Source: AP-15 sp963775875 (GTDB lineage Bacteria; Pseudomonadota; Alphaproteobacteria; ATCC43930; CGMCC-115725). Taken from it: a stretch of 64,000 bases of DNA. Both the position numbers and the translations under genes were made by a program. Where the stretch lies: assembly GCA_963775875.1 (NCBI GenBank), contig CAVZKP010000040.1, positions 1-64,000 of the forward strand, given 5' to 3'. The notes under the pieces were generated by a model. The model was given only the letters and a program-made list of their open reading frames with translations. It was not told the origin of the DNA and searched no databases. Positions 24,276 through 33,515 of the stretch are shown piece by piece (within the stretch, counting starts at the first letter, position 1; each line of letters opens with the position of its first letter).

Positions 24276-26417
24276 TCACGCCATGCCGGCCCCGTTGGCG
24301 AGAGCCAGCCACGCCGCCTCATCGAGCAGGACGACGCCGAGCGCCGTCGCCTTGGTCGCCTTCGAACCGGGATCGGCGCCGGCGACTACATAATCGGTCT
24401 TGGCCGAGACCGAACTGGTGACATTGGCGCCCAGCGCCTCGGCCCGGGCCTTGGCTTCGGACCGGCTCATGGCTTCGAGCGACCCGGTAAAGACGATGGT
24501 CTTGCCGGCGAGCGGCGAGGCCGCGCCCGGTCGCGTTGATCGGGCCCGTGCCTCATAGTCGAGCACGGTGACCTCCTTGTCGAGATCGTCGAGCACTGCG
24601 CGGTTATGCGGTTCGGCGAAAAAGCCGATGATGTCGGCAGCCATGTCCGCGCCGATGCCGTGGACATCGACGAGACCGGCCCGCGCCTCGCTCGCCGGGT
24701 CCTGCGCCATTTCCATTTCCGCCCGCCAATGCGCCAGCGAGCGGTAGTGTCGGGCGAGCAGCCGCGCCGTCGCCTGCCCGACCTGCGGGATGCCGAGCGC
24801 GTTGATAAAGCGGTCGAGCGCGATATGGCGGCGCTGGTCGATCGCGGCGATGAGCTTTCTGGCGCTGACCTCGCCCCAGCCCTCGCGCTTGGCGATCTGT
24901 TCGGGGTCGAGGCGGAAGATATCGCCCGGCTGACGAATCAGCCCATCCTCCCAGAATGACTGGATGTGCCTGGAGCCGAGCCCCTCGATATCAAAGCCGT
25001 CGCGGGCGACGAAGTGCTTGAGCCGCTCGACCGCCTGCGCCGCGCAGATCAGCCCGCCGGTGCAGCGCCGCGCCACCATGCCCGGCTCGCGCACGGCGAG
25101 GCTGCCGCATATTGGACAGTGGTCGGGAAAGTGATAGGGCGGCGCATCGGGCGGACGGCGTTCGCTCACCACTCCGACGATCTGCGGGATCACGTCGCCG
25201 GCGCGCTGGACGATGACAGTATCGCCGATACGGACGTCCTTCCGCGCGATCTCGTCCTCATTGTGCAGGGTGGCGCGCTGCACGACGACGCCGCCGACGG
25301 TAATCGGCTCGAGTGCCGCGACCGGGGTCAGCGCGCCCTGCCGGCCGACCGAGATCAGGATGTCGCGCAATACCGTCTGCGCCTGCTGCGCCGGAAATTT
25401 ATGCGCCAATGCCCAGCGCGGCGCCCGGCTGACCATGCCGAGCCGCTCCTGCAGCCCGAGATCGTTGACCTTATAGACGACGCCGTCGATGTCGTAGGGC
25501 AGCGCCGCGCGATCGGCGGCGATGTCATGGTAATAGGCGAGCACCCGGTCGACCCCGCGGCACAGACGCGAGCGATCATTGACGGTCAACCCCCATTGCT
25601 GGAATTGCGCCAGAGCTTCGGCATGGGTGCCGGCGAAAGGCGCGCTCGCCTCGCCCCACGCATAGGCGAAGAATTTGAGCGGCCGGCGCGCGGTGATTGA
25701 CGGGTCGAGCTGGCGCAACGAGCCGGCGGCGGCATTGCGCGGATTGGCGAAAACCGGCTCGCCGGCGGCGGCGCGTTCCTCGTTCAGGGCGAAAAAGCCG
25801 GTGCGCTCCATATAGACTTCACCGCGGATCTCGATCAGCTCGGGCCAGCCGGAACCGGCCAGCATCTCCGGCACGCTTGGCAAGGTACGGATGTTCGCGG
25901 TCACCTCCTCTCCGGTGACGCCATCGCCGCGCGTCGCTGCTTGCACGAGACGGCCCTGTTCGTACCGCAACCCAAGCGACAACCCGTCGATCTTCGGCTC
26001 GGCCATGATCTCGATCGCGTCCTCGGCGACCAAGGCACGGTCGGCCGGACGGCTGAAGAAATTGCGGATGCCGGCGAAAAAATCGCGGACATCGGCTTCC
26101 TCAAAGGCGTTTTCGAGCGACAGCATCGGCCGCGTGTGGGTGACCTTGGCAAACCCCGCGGCGGGAGCCGCGCCGACTCGGCGCGACGGACTGTCGCCGC
26201 GGACAAGTTCGGGAAAGCGGGCTTCGACCGCGGCGTTGCGCCGGCGCAATGCGTCGTAATCGGCATCGGAGACCTCCGGGGCGGCATCAGCGTAGTAAAG
26301 CCGGTCGTGCCGTCGGATCTCCTCGGCCAGTGTCGCAAGCTCGTCGCGAGCCTCGTCCTCGGTTAGTTGATCGATCGGCTGCGGGTCGGGCCCGGCGCTG
26401 CGGCGCGACGCACTCAT
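24276..26417 (-). CDS. ligA: NAD-dependent DNA ligase LigA
   Basis: A 713-residue LigA seals nicks in duplex DNA using NAD+. The adenylation lysine is Lys142 in AEPKIDGLSL. LYYADAAPEVSDADYDALRR is the Ia domain that binds NMN. The four-cysteine zinc finger is in CPICGSL and RRCTGGLICAAQ. Helix-hairpin-helix repeats and a C-terminal BRCT domain (GKTIVFTGSLEAMSRSEAKA) complete it. Its ATG overlaps the recN stop by four bases (ATGA), the usual alphaproteobacterial recN-ligA order. Confidence 0.97.
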   Translation of the reverse strand: MSASRRSAGPDPQPIDQLTEDEARDELATLAEEIRRHDRLYYADAAPEVSDADYDALRRRNAAVEARFPELVRGDSPSRRVGAAPAAGFAKVTHTRPMLSLENAFEEADVRDFFAGIRNFFSRPADRALVAEDAIEIMAEPKIDGLSLGLRYEQGRLVQAATRGDGVTGEEVTANIRTLPSVPEMLAGSGWPELIEIRGEVYMERTGFFALNEERAAAGEPVFANPRNAAAGSLRQLDPSITARRPLKFFAYAWGEASAPFAGTHAEALAQFQQWGLTVNDRSRLCRGVDRVLAYYHDIAADRAALPYDIDGVVYKVNDLGLQERLGMVSRAPRWALAHKFPAQQAQTVLRDILISVGRQGALTPVAALEPITVGGVVVQRATLHNEDEIARKDVRIGDTVIVQRAGDVIPQIVGVVSERRPPDAPPYHFPDHCPICGSLAVREPGMVARRCTGGLICAAQAVERLKHFVARDGFDIEGLGSRHIQSFWEDGLIRQPGDIFRLDPEQIAKREGWGEVSARKLIAAIDQRRHIALDRFINALGIPQVGQATARLLARHYRSLAHWRAEMEMAQDPASEARAGLVDVHGIGADMAADIIGFFAEPHNRAVLDDLDKEVTVLDYEARARSTRPGAASPLAGKTIVFTGSLEAMSRSEAKARAEALGANVTSSVSAKTDYVVAGADPGSKATKATALGVVLLDEAAWLALANGAGMA

Positions 26418-28117
26418 GCCCGACCCCCAGCGGTCAAGCCGCCGGCGACCATGCCTCCGGCGATCAGGCTCGCGGCGGCGGCGCGGGCTTCGGCGGTCAC
26501 GGTCCGGCCGGACAGCATGCGGGCGATCTCCTCCTGCCGCGTTTCCGGATCGAGCTCCTCGACGCGGGTCACGGTCTGGCGCTCGAGCAACCGCTTGGCG
26601 ACGCGCCAGTGATGGGCGCCACGGGCCGCCACCTGCGGCGAGTGAGTAACGACGAGAACCTGCAGGCTGGTGCCGAGGCGCTGCAACCGCTCCCCGACCG
26701 CCGCTGCGACGGCCCCGCCGATGCCGCTGTCGACCTCGTCGAAGATCAATGTCGGCACCGAAGACGTGCCGGCCAACACCAGCTTCAACGCCAGCATGAA
26801 GCGCGACAATTCACCGCCCGAGGCGATCCGCGCGAGCGGCCCAAACGGCGCGCCGGGAATGGTGGCGATCTCGAAATCGGCGCGCTCGCAGCCATGCTCG
26901 CCCCAATCGGGCTCGGCGAGCGGGGTCAGCACCGTGCGAAACCGCGCCTTGTCGAGCCGCAACGGTTTCAGTTCGGCCATCACGCCGGCATCCAGACGAT
27001 CGGCGGCGGCGGCGCGCGCGCGCGAAACGCCCTGCGCCGCGGCGACATAGTCGGCGCGCGCGGCGGCGGTGGCCCGGGCCAGGCTCTCGGCATCCTCGGC
27101 CCCGGCCTCGATTGCGGCGATCCGGCCGGCAAGGGCGGCGCGCAAATCCGGCAGACCGGCGACCGCGATCTGATGCTTGCGGGCGGCAGCGCGCAGGGCG
27201 AACAGCCGCTCTTCGACTGCTTCGAGCTCGCGCGGGTCGAGTTCGAGGCTGCGGGCGGCGGCTTCGAGCGCGGCCAGCGCTTCGGCGGTCTCGTTCGCGG
27301 CGCGCTCGGCCGCGGCCAATGCCTCGTCGAGCAGCCCTTGGGCGCGCTCGCTGGCCCGCTCCAGGCGGCGCGTCGCGCGCGCCAGCGCGGCCTGCGCCCC
27401 GGCCTCGCCGCCTAACTCGACGACCGCCTCGTTCAGGGTTTCGGCCAGCCGCTCGGCGTTCTGCAACAGGGACCGGCGCGCGGCAAGGCGGTCCTCCTCG
27501 CCGGGTTCGGGCACCATCGCATCAAGTTCGGCGAGCTGGTGGCGCAGCAAATCCTCCTCCGCGCGGCCGGCGGCAGCGAGCCGTGCCTGCTCCTCTTCGC
27601 GCAGGCGCGCCGCGCGCCAATTCTGCCAGGCCCGCGCCAATACCGCAGCGCCGGCCGAATGCTCGGCGAAGGCGTCGAGGATCATGCGATGGTTGGCGGG
27701 ATCGAGCAGGCCGCGCTGTTCGAACTGGCCCTGGATCTCGACCAGGCTGTCGCCGAGCTGGCGCATCAGGCCGATGCTCGCTGGCTCGTCATTGACGAAA
27801 CCGCGGCTGCGGCCGTCGGCGCGCAGCAGCCGGCGCAGGACGATGGTCTCGCTATCGCCGTCGAGGCCGGCTTCGCGCAGGATCGCCTGGGCGGGGTGGT
27901 TGCGGCCGACGGCGAATTCGGCGGTGACCGCCGCCTCGCCGGCGCCGTCGCGCACCAGCCCGGCCTCGGCCCGCTTGCCCAAGGCCAGCCCCAGCGCATC
28001 GAGCAGGATCGACTTGCCCGCCCCGGTCTCGCCGGTCAGCACGCACAAGCCCGGGCGAAAGGCCAAATCGAGCCGATCGATCAAGACAATTTCGCGTATG
28101 GTCAGCCCGAGCAGCAT
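26414..28117 (-). CDS. recN: DNA repair protein RecN
   Basis: A 567-residue SMC-like ATPase for double-strand-break repair. The N-terminus LTIREIVLIDRLDLAF is followed by Walker A TGETGAGKSI. Two long coiled-coil arms surround the hinge, and the C-terminal head carries IASGGELSRFMLALK and the Walker B IFDEVDSGIGG. The start by homology is ATG at 28117 (MLLGLTIREIV); another ATG three codons upstream (28126) is also possible. A longer in-frame extension covers non-coding DNA up to the ABC permease gene. Confidence 0.95.
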   Translation of the reverse strand: MLLGLTIREIVLIDRLDLAFRPGLCVLTGETGAGKSILLDALGLALGKRAEAGLVRDGAGEAAVTAEFAVGRNHPAQAILREAGLDGDSETIVLRRLLRADGRSRGFVNDEPASIGLMRQLGDSLVEIQGQFEQRGLLDPANHRMILDAFAEHSAGAAVLARAWQNWRAARLREEEQARLAAAGRAEEDLLRHQLAELDAMVPEPGEEDRLAARRSLLQNAERLAETLNEAVVELGGEAGAQAALARATRRLERASERAQGLLDEALAAAERAANETAEALAALEAAARSLELDPRELEAVEERLFALRAAARKHQIAVAGLPDLRAALAGRIAAIEAGAEDAESLARATAAARADYVAAAQGVSRARAAAADRLDAGVMAELKPLRLDKARFRTVLTPLAEPDWGEHGCERADFEIATIPGAPFGPLARIASGGELSRFMLALKLVLAGTSSVPTLIFDEVDSGIGGAVAAAVGERLQRLGTSLQVLVVTHSPQVAARGAHHWRVAKRLLERQTVTRVEELDPETRQEEIARMLSGRTVTAEARAAAASLIAGGMVAGGLTAGGRA

Positions 28118-28224
28118 TCCTCCCATGATATAGGCGGCGTGGGGGCCAAACCAGCGCCCGACGCGGCTCCGCCCGCAGGCGTTCGGCCTGGGCGACCGCG
28201 GCGGCGAGGTCCGATGCTGTGCGG

Positions 28225-29178
28225 TTAGGCGCGGATCTCTTGCCGCTGGAAAAGAACGTAGGCGATCGCAAAGATGACGATCATGGTCGCGACGAGCCCG
28301 GTCAGCTGCGGCCAGATCAGCAGGAAGCTCTGCGCTGCGGGGAGCGGGGTGCCGAGCAAGGCCCCCTGGATCTGGCTGTAAAGTACTGGGCCGAGGGCGC
28401 GGGTCGCCGGCTGTAGCAGGGCAAGGGCGATCTCGGCGTAAAGCGTGTTCGGCGAAATCCGGTCGATTACCTGGGAAGTGTGGAGATAGGCCAGGTTGGG
28501 GCCGAAGATGGTATCGGGCGGACCGGCGATCATCGTTGCCGCCAAGGGCGTGATGACCGTCCAGAACAGCGCGAACAACAGCCACATGCCAAGCGCCGCG
28601 AGGGCCGCGGTAGCCGGCGCCCGAAACACCACCGAGAACAGCATCGCCATCGCGAGCCACACGCCGCCATAAGCGAGGGTGGCGACGAAGAAGCCGAGCA
28701 TGCGGATCGTCTCTTCGGTGCTCGGCGGCAGGCCGAGCAGCAGCAGGCCGAGGCCGATGACCAGCAGCCACAAGGAGACCAGACCGATCGCCAGCGCCAA
28801 TAGCCCAGCCAGAAACTTGCCCAGCAACAGGGCGTCACGGTAGATCGGCTGCGCCAATACCCGGCTCAAGGTGCGCCGGTTGAACTCGCCGTTGATCGCG
28901 TCAAAGCCGATCGCGATCGCCACCAGCGGGATCAAAAAGCCCAACAGCGCGATGAACGACGGCAGCGGGTCCTGCGCCATCGTGAACAGCCGCAGAAACA
29001 GAAACGGGCTTTGGCCGATCGTGGCGCGAATCGACAGGATCGCGGCATAAGCGGCGCCGATCGCGGTCAGGAACACGAGCGTTTCCAGCAGCCACATGCG
29101 GGCGCCCGACAGGTAATCCGCCGCCTCCTTGGCGAGGACGATGCCGACCCCGGTCCAGGGTGAGCCGCTACGCCGCAT
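28225..29178 (-). CDS. ABC transporter permease (ABC-2 type)
   Basis: A 317-residue membrane protein with about six helices: an N-terminal amphipathic stretch and helix WLLETLVFLTAIGAAYAAIL, a large loop ending GEFNRRTLSRVLAQPIYRDA, then helices LLALAIGLVSLWLLVIGLGL, LAALGMWLLFALFWTVI and a last helix before FQRQEIRA. The GEFxxxTLxxxLxxPIxR motif is typical of ABC-2 permeases. ATG at 29178 overlaps the end of the ATPase gene by 11 bases. It forms a module with the ATPase and the NEW3-domain protein. Confidence 0.85.
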   Translation of the reverse strand: MRRSGSPWTGVGIVLAKEAADYLSGARMWLLETLVFLTAIGAAYAAILSIRATIGQSPFLFLRLFTMAQDPLPSFIALLGFLIPLVAIAIGFDAINGEFNRRTLSRVLAQPIYRDALLLGKFLAGLLALAIGLVSLWLLVIGLGLLLLGLPPSTEETIRMLGFFVATLAYGGVWLAMAMLFSVVFRAPATAALAALGMWLLFALFWTVITPLAATMIAGPPDTIFGPNLAYLHTSQVIDRISPNTLYAEIALALLQPATRALGPVLYSQIQGALLGTPLPAAQSFLLIWPQLTGLVATMIVIFAIAYVLFQRQEIRA

Positions 29179-30106
29179 CGCGGGCTTCGTCGAAATAGCG
29201 GGTATAGACCTCGTTGAGGCTGGGCTCGGCGAAGCGGATGCCGAGCAGCCCGCTATTCGGCGCCAGTTCGCGGGCGATCTCAAGCCGCAGGTCGCGCTGG
29301 CAACCGACGCGATACCGGTCGGGGCCGAGCGGCTGCACCCGCACGACCCCTGCGATGCCCGCGAGCCGATCGGCGATTTCGGCGCCGCGCGCCTCGATAT
29401 CGATGACATAGCCGCCGCCGAGGACCTGCTGGGCCAGATCGGCCACCCTTCCGGCGAGGGCGATCTTCCCGTGATTGAACAAGGCCACCCGGTCGCACAC
29501 GCTCTGCACCTGGTCGAGATGATGCGAGGACAGCAGGACGGTGGTGCCGTCGGCCTTGAGCCCGCGGATCATGTCGAGGAATTCCTGAGTCGAATGCGGA
29601 TCCAAGGTCGCGGTTGGCTCGTCGAGGATGGCGATGCTCGGTTTTTTCATCAGGATCTCGGCGAGACCTAGGCGCTGGCGCATGCCGCGCGAAAACGTCG
29701 CCACCCGGTCGCGGCCGACATCGGGAAGCCCGACCCGAACCATCGCTCTCTCGAAGCGATCGTCGATCTCATCGCGCGCGAGCCCGGCCAGCCGCCCGGT
29801 ATAGGCGAGGTTGTCCCGCGCCGAGAGCCCGTCGTAAAAGCCTACCGAATCCGGTAGGTAGCCGACCCGACGCTTGACTTCGAGCGGCTCGCGCAACGGG
29901 TCGAAGCCGGCGACCTCGGCCAGCCCCTCGCTGGGCTCGGTCAGGCCAAGCAGCATCAGGATCGTCGTCGTCTTGCCGGAGCCGTTAGGGCCGAGGATGC
30001 CGACGATCTCGCCGGCGCCGACCTCAAGGTCGATATGGTCGACCGCGATCGTCGCCCGATAGCGTTTGGTCAGCCCCCGCGTGCGAATCACGATATTCCC
30101 GGCCAT
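29168..30106 (-). CDS. ABC transporter ATP-binding protein
   Basis: A 312-residue ATPase of the ABC-2/CcmA type: Walker A GPNGSGKTT, Q-loop region RRVGYLPDSVGFYDGL, signature FSRGMRQRLGLAE (a common LSGGQ variant), Walker B SIAILDEPTATLD and the H-loop in LLSSHHLDQ. A C-terminal extension of about 90 residues follows, as in long-substrate or gliding-type exporters. The start at 30106 lies 11 bases after the NEW3 gene stop. The three genes are clearly one transcription unit. Confidence 0.93.
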   Translation of the reverse strand: MAGNIVIRTRGLTKRYRATIAVDHIDLEVGAGEIVGILGPNGSGKTTTILMLLGLTEPSEGLAEVAGFDPLREPLEVKRRVGYLPDSVGFYDGLSARDNLAYTGRLAGLARDEIDDRFERAMVRVGLPDVGRDRVATFSRGMRQRLGLAEILMKKPSIAILDEPTATLDPHSTQEFLDMIRGLKADGTTVLLSSHHLDQVQSVCDRVALFNHGKIALAGRVADLAQQVLGGGYVIDIEARGAEIADRLAGIAGVVRVQPLGPDRYRVGCQRDLRLEIARELAPNSGLLGIRFAEPSLNEVYTRYFDEARDAA

Positions 30107-30116
30107 CGCCGTCTCG

Positions 30117-31307
30117 CTAGCGCCGGCCGTAGCGGGCGACGGCAAACACGACGACGAGCAAGGCGATGGCGATAACCCCGATCCCGACCATGCCCCACAA
30201 CGTCGACGTCAGGACGGTAATGCGGAAATCCGCCGATTGCGACTGGCCGCCGGCGGCGTTGGCGCTGACCGTCGTCTGATAATCGCCGGCGATGGCGCGG
30301 GCGGAGGGGGTAAAGACAAGCTGGACCGATTGCGACTTGCCGGCGGCAAGCGCCGGCACCTCCCTCGGCTCGAAACTGGTCTTCCAGCCGTCGGGCGCGG
30401 TGGCGCTGAGCTCGATGTTGCGCGCCGCTTCACTGCCGTCATTGCGGACCACGATCGTCAACGGGCTCGCCTTGCCGGCATAGGCCTCGCCGCTGAGCCG
30501 CCCGCCTTCGCCGGACAGCGACAGGCGCGGCTGGCCGAAAATTGTGATGCCAAGCGGCAAAGCGGCCGAGGCCGCCTCGCTCTTGGCGTGCATCGTCAGT
30601 TTGTAATCGCCGGCCGCCGTGTCGCGCGGCAGCGACACCGACATGTCGATGTCTTTCGACTTCCCTGCCTCGATCGGGATGCTGGTGATCTGCTGGCTGC
30701 CATAGGCCTCGCTAAAGGTGACCTCGAAGTTTCTCGGGGCGTCGGCGGCAAAATTGATGGTGGCGTCATGGCCGCTGTCGTTGGCGACCTTGACGGTATA
30801 TTTGAACGCGGTCGCCGCAGTGCCGCGCAAGGCGGGGAAATTGGTCGAAAGCTTGAGTTTGGCCGGTAATTCCTGACCGATCGTCAAGGTGATCGGCAGC
30901 CGCAGCTCGCCCGCGGCGCCACTCGCGGCGACGAGAAAATGATAGTCGCCGGGGCCGGCCCCGGCCGGCGGTTCGAGGCGCAGCTGTAGCTTGGCCTCGC
31001 TATCCGGCGCCACGATCGCGCCGCCGACCGGCTGGCCGCCGCCGAGAATGGTCGCCTTCCAGCCCTTCGCCGCCTGGGCTACGGCCAGCGTCAGCTGCTG
31101 CGGCGGCAGACGGAAATTGCGCAATGCGAGATCGATGGTCGCGCTCTCGCCGGCACGTACCGTCAGGGCGGGATATTCGGTCGTCAGATAAATGCCGGTG
31201 ATCTCGCCGGGATGCGCCGCTGCCTTGGGGGCGGCGAGGGCGCCGGCGCCGGCCAGATTCGCGGCCAGCACCACCACAGACAAGAACGCGAGAAGCCATC
31301 GCAGCAT
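30117..31307 (-). CDS. Secreted, membrane-anchored NEW3-domain protein
   Basis: A 396-residue protein with an N-terminal signal peptide (residues 1-26, LLAFLSVVVLAANLAGAGAL), three consecutive immunoglobulin-like NEW3 repeats and a C-terminal membrane helix (WGMVGIGVIAIALLVVVFAV) followed by ARYGRR. Each repeat has the pattern of a sandwich domain (VRAGESATIDLALRNF; YTVKVANDSGHDATINFAAD; LTIVVRNDGSEAARNIELSA, ending DGWK). The bulk faces the periplasm. With the ATPase and permease next door it forms the known NEW3-ABC triad, of unclear substrate. Confidence 0.85.
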   Translation of the reverse strand: MLRWLLAFLSVVVLAANLAGAGALAAPKAAAHPGEITGIYLTTEYPALTVRAGESATIDLALRNFRLPPQQLTLAVAQAAKGWKATILGGGQPVGGAIVAPDSEAKLQLRLEPPAGAGPGDYHFLVAASGAAGELRLPITLTIGQELPAKLKLSTNFPALRGTAATAFKYTVKVANDSGHDATINFAADAPRNFEVTFSEAYGSQQITSIPIEAGKSKDIDMSVSLPRDTAAGDYKLTMHAKSEAASAALPLGITIFGQPRLSLSGEGGRLSGEAYAGKASPLTIVVRNDGSEAARNIELSATAPDGWKTSFEPREVPALAAGKSQSVQLVFTPSARAIAGDYQTTVSANAAGGQSQSADFRITVLTSTLWGMVGIGVIAIALLVVVFAVARYGRR

Positions 31308-31429
31308 CCCCGAGCACCCCGAACCTTGTGGTCAGCGCATCCTTGGCCGCAATGCAAGCGATAGCACCGCGGCCGGCGGCTGAAATACGTCAGTCGGCGG
31401 CCACGGCGAAATGAACAATTTTTAATCTT

Positions 31430-31448
31430 GCCGGCGAGCCTCGCCGGC
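31430..31448. other. Hairpin between bamD and the NEW3-ABC operon
   Basis: A perfect 8-base stem, GCCGGCGA with TCGCCGGC, and a three-base loop lie 27 bases after the bamD stop. On the bamD (minus) strand the following bases are A-rich rather than T-rich, so a classical intrinsic terminator is not supported. Confidence 0.4.
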
Positions 31449-31474
31449 TCATCCGCACGACGCGGGATCGGCGA

Positions 31475-32296
31475 TCAGAACAAGCTGCCGATGGTCCGGC
31501 CGAGCCAGTTTCGCGTTTGCGCGTCTGGCTCCTGGCTTCCCTTCAGCAGGGCATAGGCGTCGCCATACCACTCGCTGCCCGGATAATTGTAGCCGAGCAC
31601 TGCGGCGTTGCGTTTGGCCTCATTGGTTAAGCCCAGCGCCAGATCGCATTCGACCAGACGTTCGAGCGCTTCGGGGACATGGGTCGTCGTCTGATAATTG
31701 TCGATCACGCGCTTGAAGCGGTTCATTGCCGCCAGGTATTGCTCGCGTCCGAGATAATAGCGGCCGATCTCCATTTCCTTGCCGGCCAGATGGTCACGGG
31801 TGAAGGCGAGCTTCAGCTTGGCGTCGCGAGCATATCTGGTGTCGGGAAAGCGGCGGACCACGTCCTCGAGAGCCTTTAGCGCGAGTTCGGTGATCTTCTG
31901 GTCGCGACCGACATCGACGATCTGAACATAATACGATATCGCCTTCAGATAATAGGCGTAGTCGACGTCGCGGTTGCCCGGGTGAAGCTGGATAAAGCGG
32001 TCGGCGGCGATGATCGCCTCATTGTAATTCTCGGCCTCGTAAAGAGCGTAAGCCGCCATCAGCTGGCTCTTGGTCGCCCAGATAGAATAGGGATGCTGGC
32101 TCTCGACCTGGTCGAAGGTCTTAGCCGCCTGCCCATAGCGTTCCTCGACCATTTCGTCCATCGCCTGATTGTACAGATCGTCGACCGGTTTTTCGATATA
32201 AGCATCCTTGTTTGTGCTGCCGCAGGCAACGAGCCAGACGGTCAGCGCGGCGACCCCTAACCATCGGCAAAAGGACGACGGACGCATCAGCAACAC
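31475..32296 (-). CDS. bamD: Outer membrane assembly lipoprotein BamD
   Basis: A 273-residue lipoprotein: signal peptide with lipobox LVACGS (Cys25), then five TPR-type repeats (LYNQAMDEMVEERYGQAAKT, YNEAIIAADRFIQLHPGN, and ARDAKLKLAFTRDHLAGKEM in the fourth). BamD is the essential lipoprotein partner of BamA in beta-barrel protein insertion. The order lpxC-bamD-recN-ligA is typical of alphaproteobacteria; here the three-gene ABC module is inserted between bamD and recN. Confidence 0.93.
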   Translation of the reverse strand: MLLMRPSSFCRWLGVAALTVWLVACGSTNKDAYIEKPVDDLYNQAMDEMVEERYGQAAKTFDQVESQHPYSIWATKSQLMAAYALYEAENYNEAIIAADRFIQLHPGNRDVDYAYYLKAISYYVQIVDVGRDQKITELALKALEDVVRRFPDTRYARDAKLKLAFTRDHLAGKEMEIGRYYLGREQYLAAMNRFKRVIDNYQTTTHVPEALERLVECDLALGLTNEAKRNAAVLGYNYPGSEWYGDAYALLKGSQEPDAQTRNWLGRTIGSLF

Positions 32297-32384
32297 CCGG
32301 CAAGCCCCAACGATTTATGTCGGCTGTCGATTTATGTCTGCGGCGCGCTACAAGCGCAAGGCCGGCGAACCAATTACCCAGGGG

Positions 32385-33314
32385 TCACGCGAGAACCCGC
32401 TGCCTCGCGTCCCGCAGATCGAGCGCCGTAGGCCGGGATGCCAGAGCAGCATTCGTATAGGTCCAGGCCTCGGGGTCGGCAAACAGCGCCGCAAGCAACC
32501 GTCTGGTATGAGCGTGGCCCGAACGCACCCCGCGAAAATGGCCGATGATCGGTGCGCCGGCCAGGTAGAGGTCGCCGACGGCGTCGAGCATCTTGTGACG
32601 GACGAACTCGTCCTCATAGCGCAGACCGCCGCTGTTCATCACCCGGTCGCCGTTGACGACGATCACATTGTCGAGCGATCCGCCGCGCGCCAGGCCGGCT
32701 TCTCGCAGGCGAGCGACATCGTCGAGAAGGCCAAAAGTGCGCGCGCGGCTAAGCTCGGATTTGAAGATGCCGGGTTCGACGACGACGCTGATATCCTGCC
32801 GCCGAATCAACGGGTTTTCGAAATCGATCTCAAAGCGCATCGAAAACCCGCGATCGGGCGAAAGCCCCGCCATGGCGCCGTCGGCGACGACGCTGACCGG
32901 TTTCAGCACCTCGATCGCGCGCCGCGGCGCGTCCTGCTCAACGACACCGGCGCATTCGATCAGAAAAACGAAGGGTGCCGCGCTGCCATCCATGATCGGC
33001 ACCTCGGGTCCGTCGAGCTCGACAATCGCATTGTCGATCTCGGCGCCCGCCAGCGCCGCCATCAGATGCTCGACGGTCCCGACACTCGTTCCTTCGCCAT
33101 CCGAAAGCACGGTGCAACGCGCCGATTCGGCAACATTCGCCCAATTTGCCTGGATCTCGATCCCGGCATCGGTGCGGCGGAACACAATCCCCGTCCCCGG
33201 CGGCGCGGGCAGCAAACTCATCGCCACCCGAGAGCCCGAATGCAGACCGATTCCGCGGCAGCCGATTATAGTTTTGAGCGTTTGTTGCGGTAGTGCCGTG
33301 ATTTCCCCCAACAT
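32385..33314 (-). CDS. lpxC: UDP-3-O-acyl-N-acetylglucosamine deacetylase LpxC
   Basis: A 309-residue zinc deacetylase, the committed step of lipid A synthesis. The GRGIGLHSG-type motif appears as CRGIGLHSGSRV, the first zinc ligand is His83 in TVEHLMAALAGAEIDNA, and the second cluster is FVRHKMLDAVGDLYLAGAP with the catalytic His in IGHFRGVRSGHAHTR. Length and order are normal. It lies 200 bases downstream of ftsZ in the same direction, the usual alphaproteobacterial end of the dcw region. The ribosome site before ATG 33314 is weak (GAGAAG). Confidence 0.96.
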   Translation of the reverse strand: MLGEITALPQQTLKTIIGCRGIGLHSGSRVAMSLLPAPPGTGIVFRRTDAGIEIQANWANVAESARCTVLSDGEGTSVGTVEHLMAALAGAEIDNAIVELDGPEVPIMDGSAAPFVFLIECAGVVEQDAPRRAIEVLKPVSVVADGAMAGLSPDRGFSMRFEIDFENPLIRRQDISVVVEPGIFKSELSRARTFGLLDDVARLREAGLARGGSLDNVIVVNGDRVMNSGGLRYEDEFVRHKMLDAVGDLYLAGAPIIGHFRGVRSGHAHTRRLLAALFADPEAWTYTNAALASRPTALDLRDARQRVLA

Positions 33315-33515
33315 GCGACTGACTTCTCGAACACTAACCCCCGACCGATCGAAAGCTACCGGTGTAGATGGATTGCTTCAAATCACTCTTTGTTGCGAAT
33401 TGTTACATCAAGACGGTGAAGAATGTCGCCCAGATCAGATACTTAGACGCGATTTCGCAACCGACGCGGCAGCAGGGCGCTGCCGCGATCACGGTTGGGC
33501 GAAACTCGACGCGGC

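Noticed and set aside
23226..24539. 437-codon plus-strand frame opposite the TonB-like gene
   Set aside because: Arginine-rich antisense frame of a proline-rich linker; the minus-strand gene has a membrane helix and TonB-type domain and explains the region.
27177..28133. Serine/arginine-rich plus-strand frame opposite recN
   Set aside because: Low-complexity composition produced by reading the recN coiled-coil region backwards; no start signal or family resemblance.
31430..31448. Intrinsic terminator after bamD
   Set aside because: The stem is perfect but no T-tract follows on the bamD strand; kept only as a hairpin.
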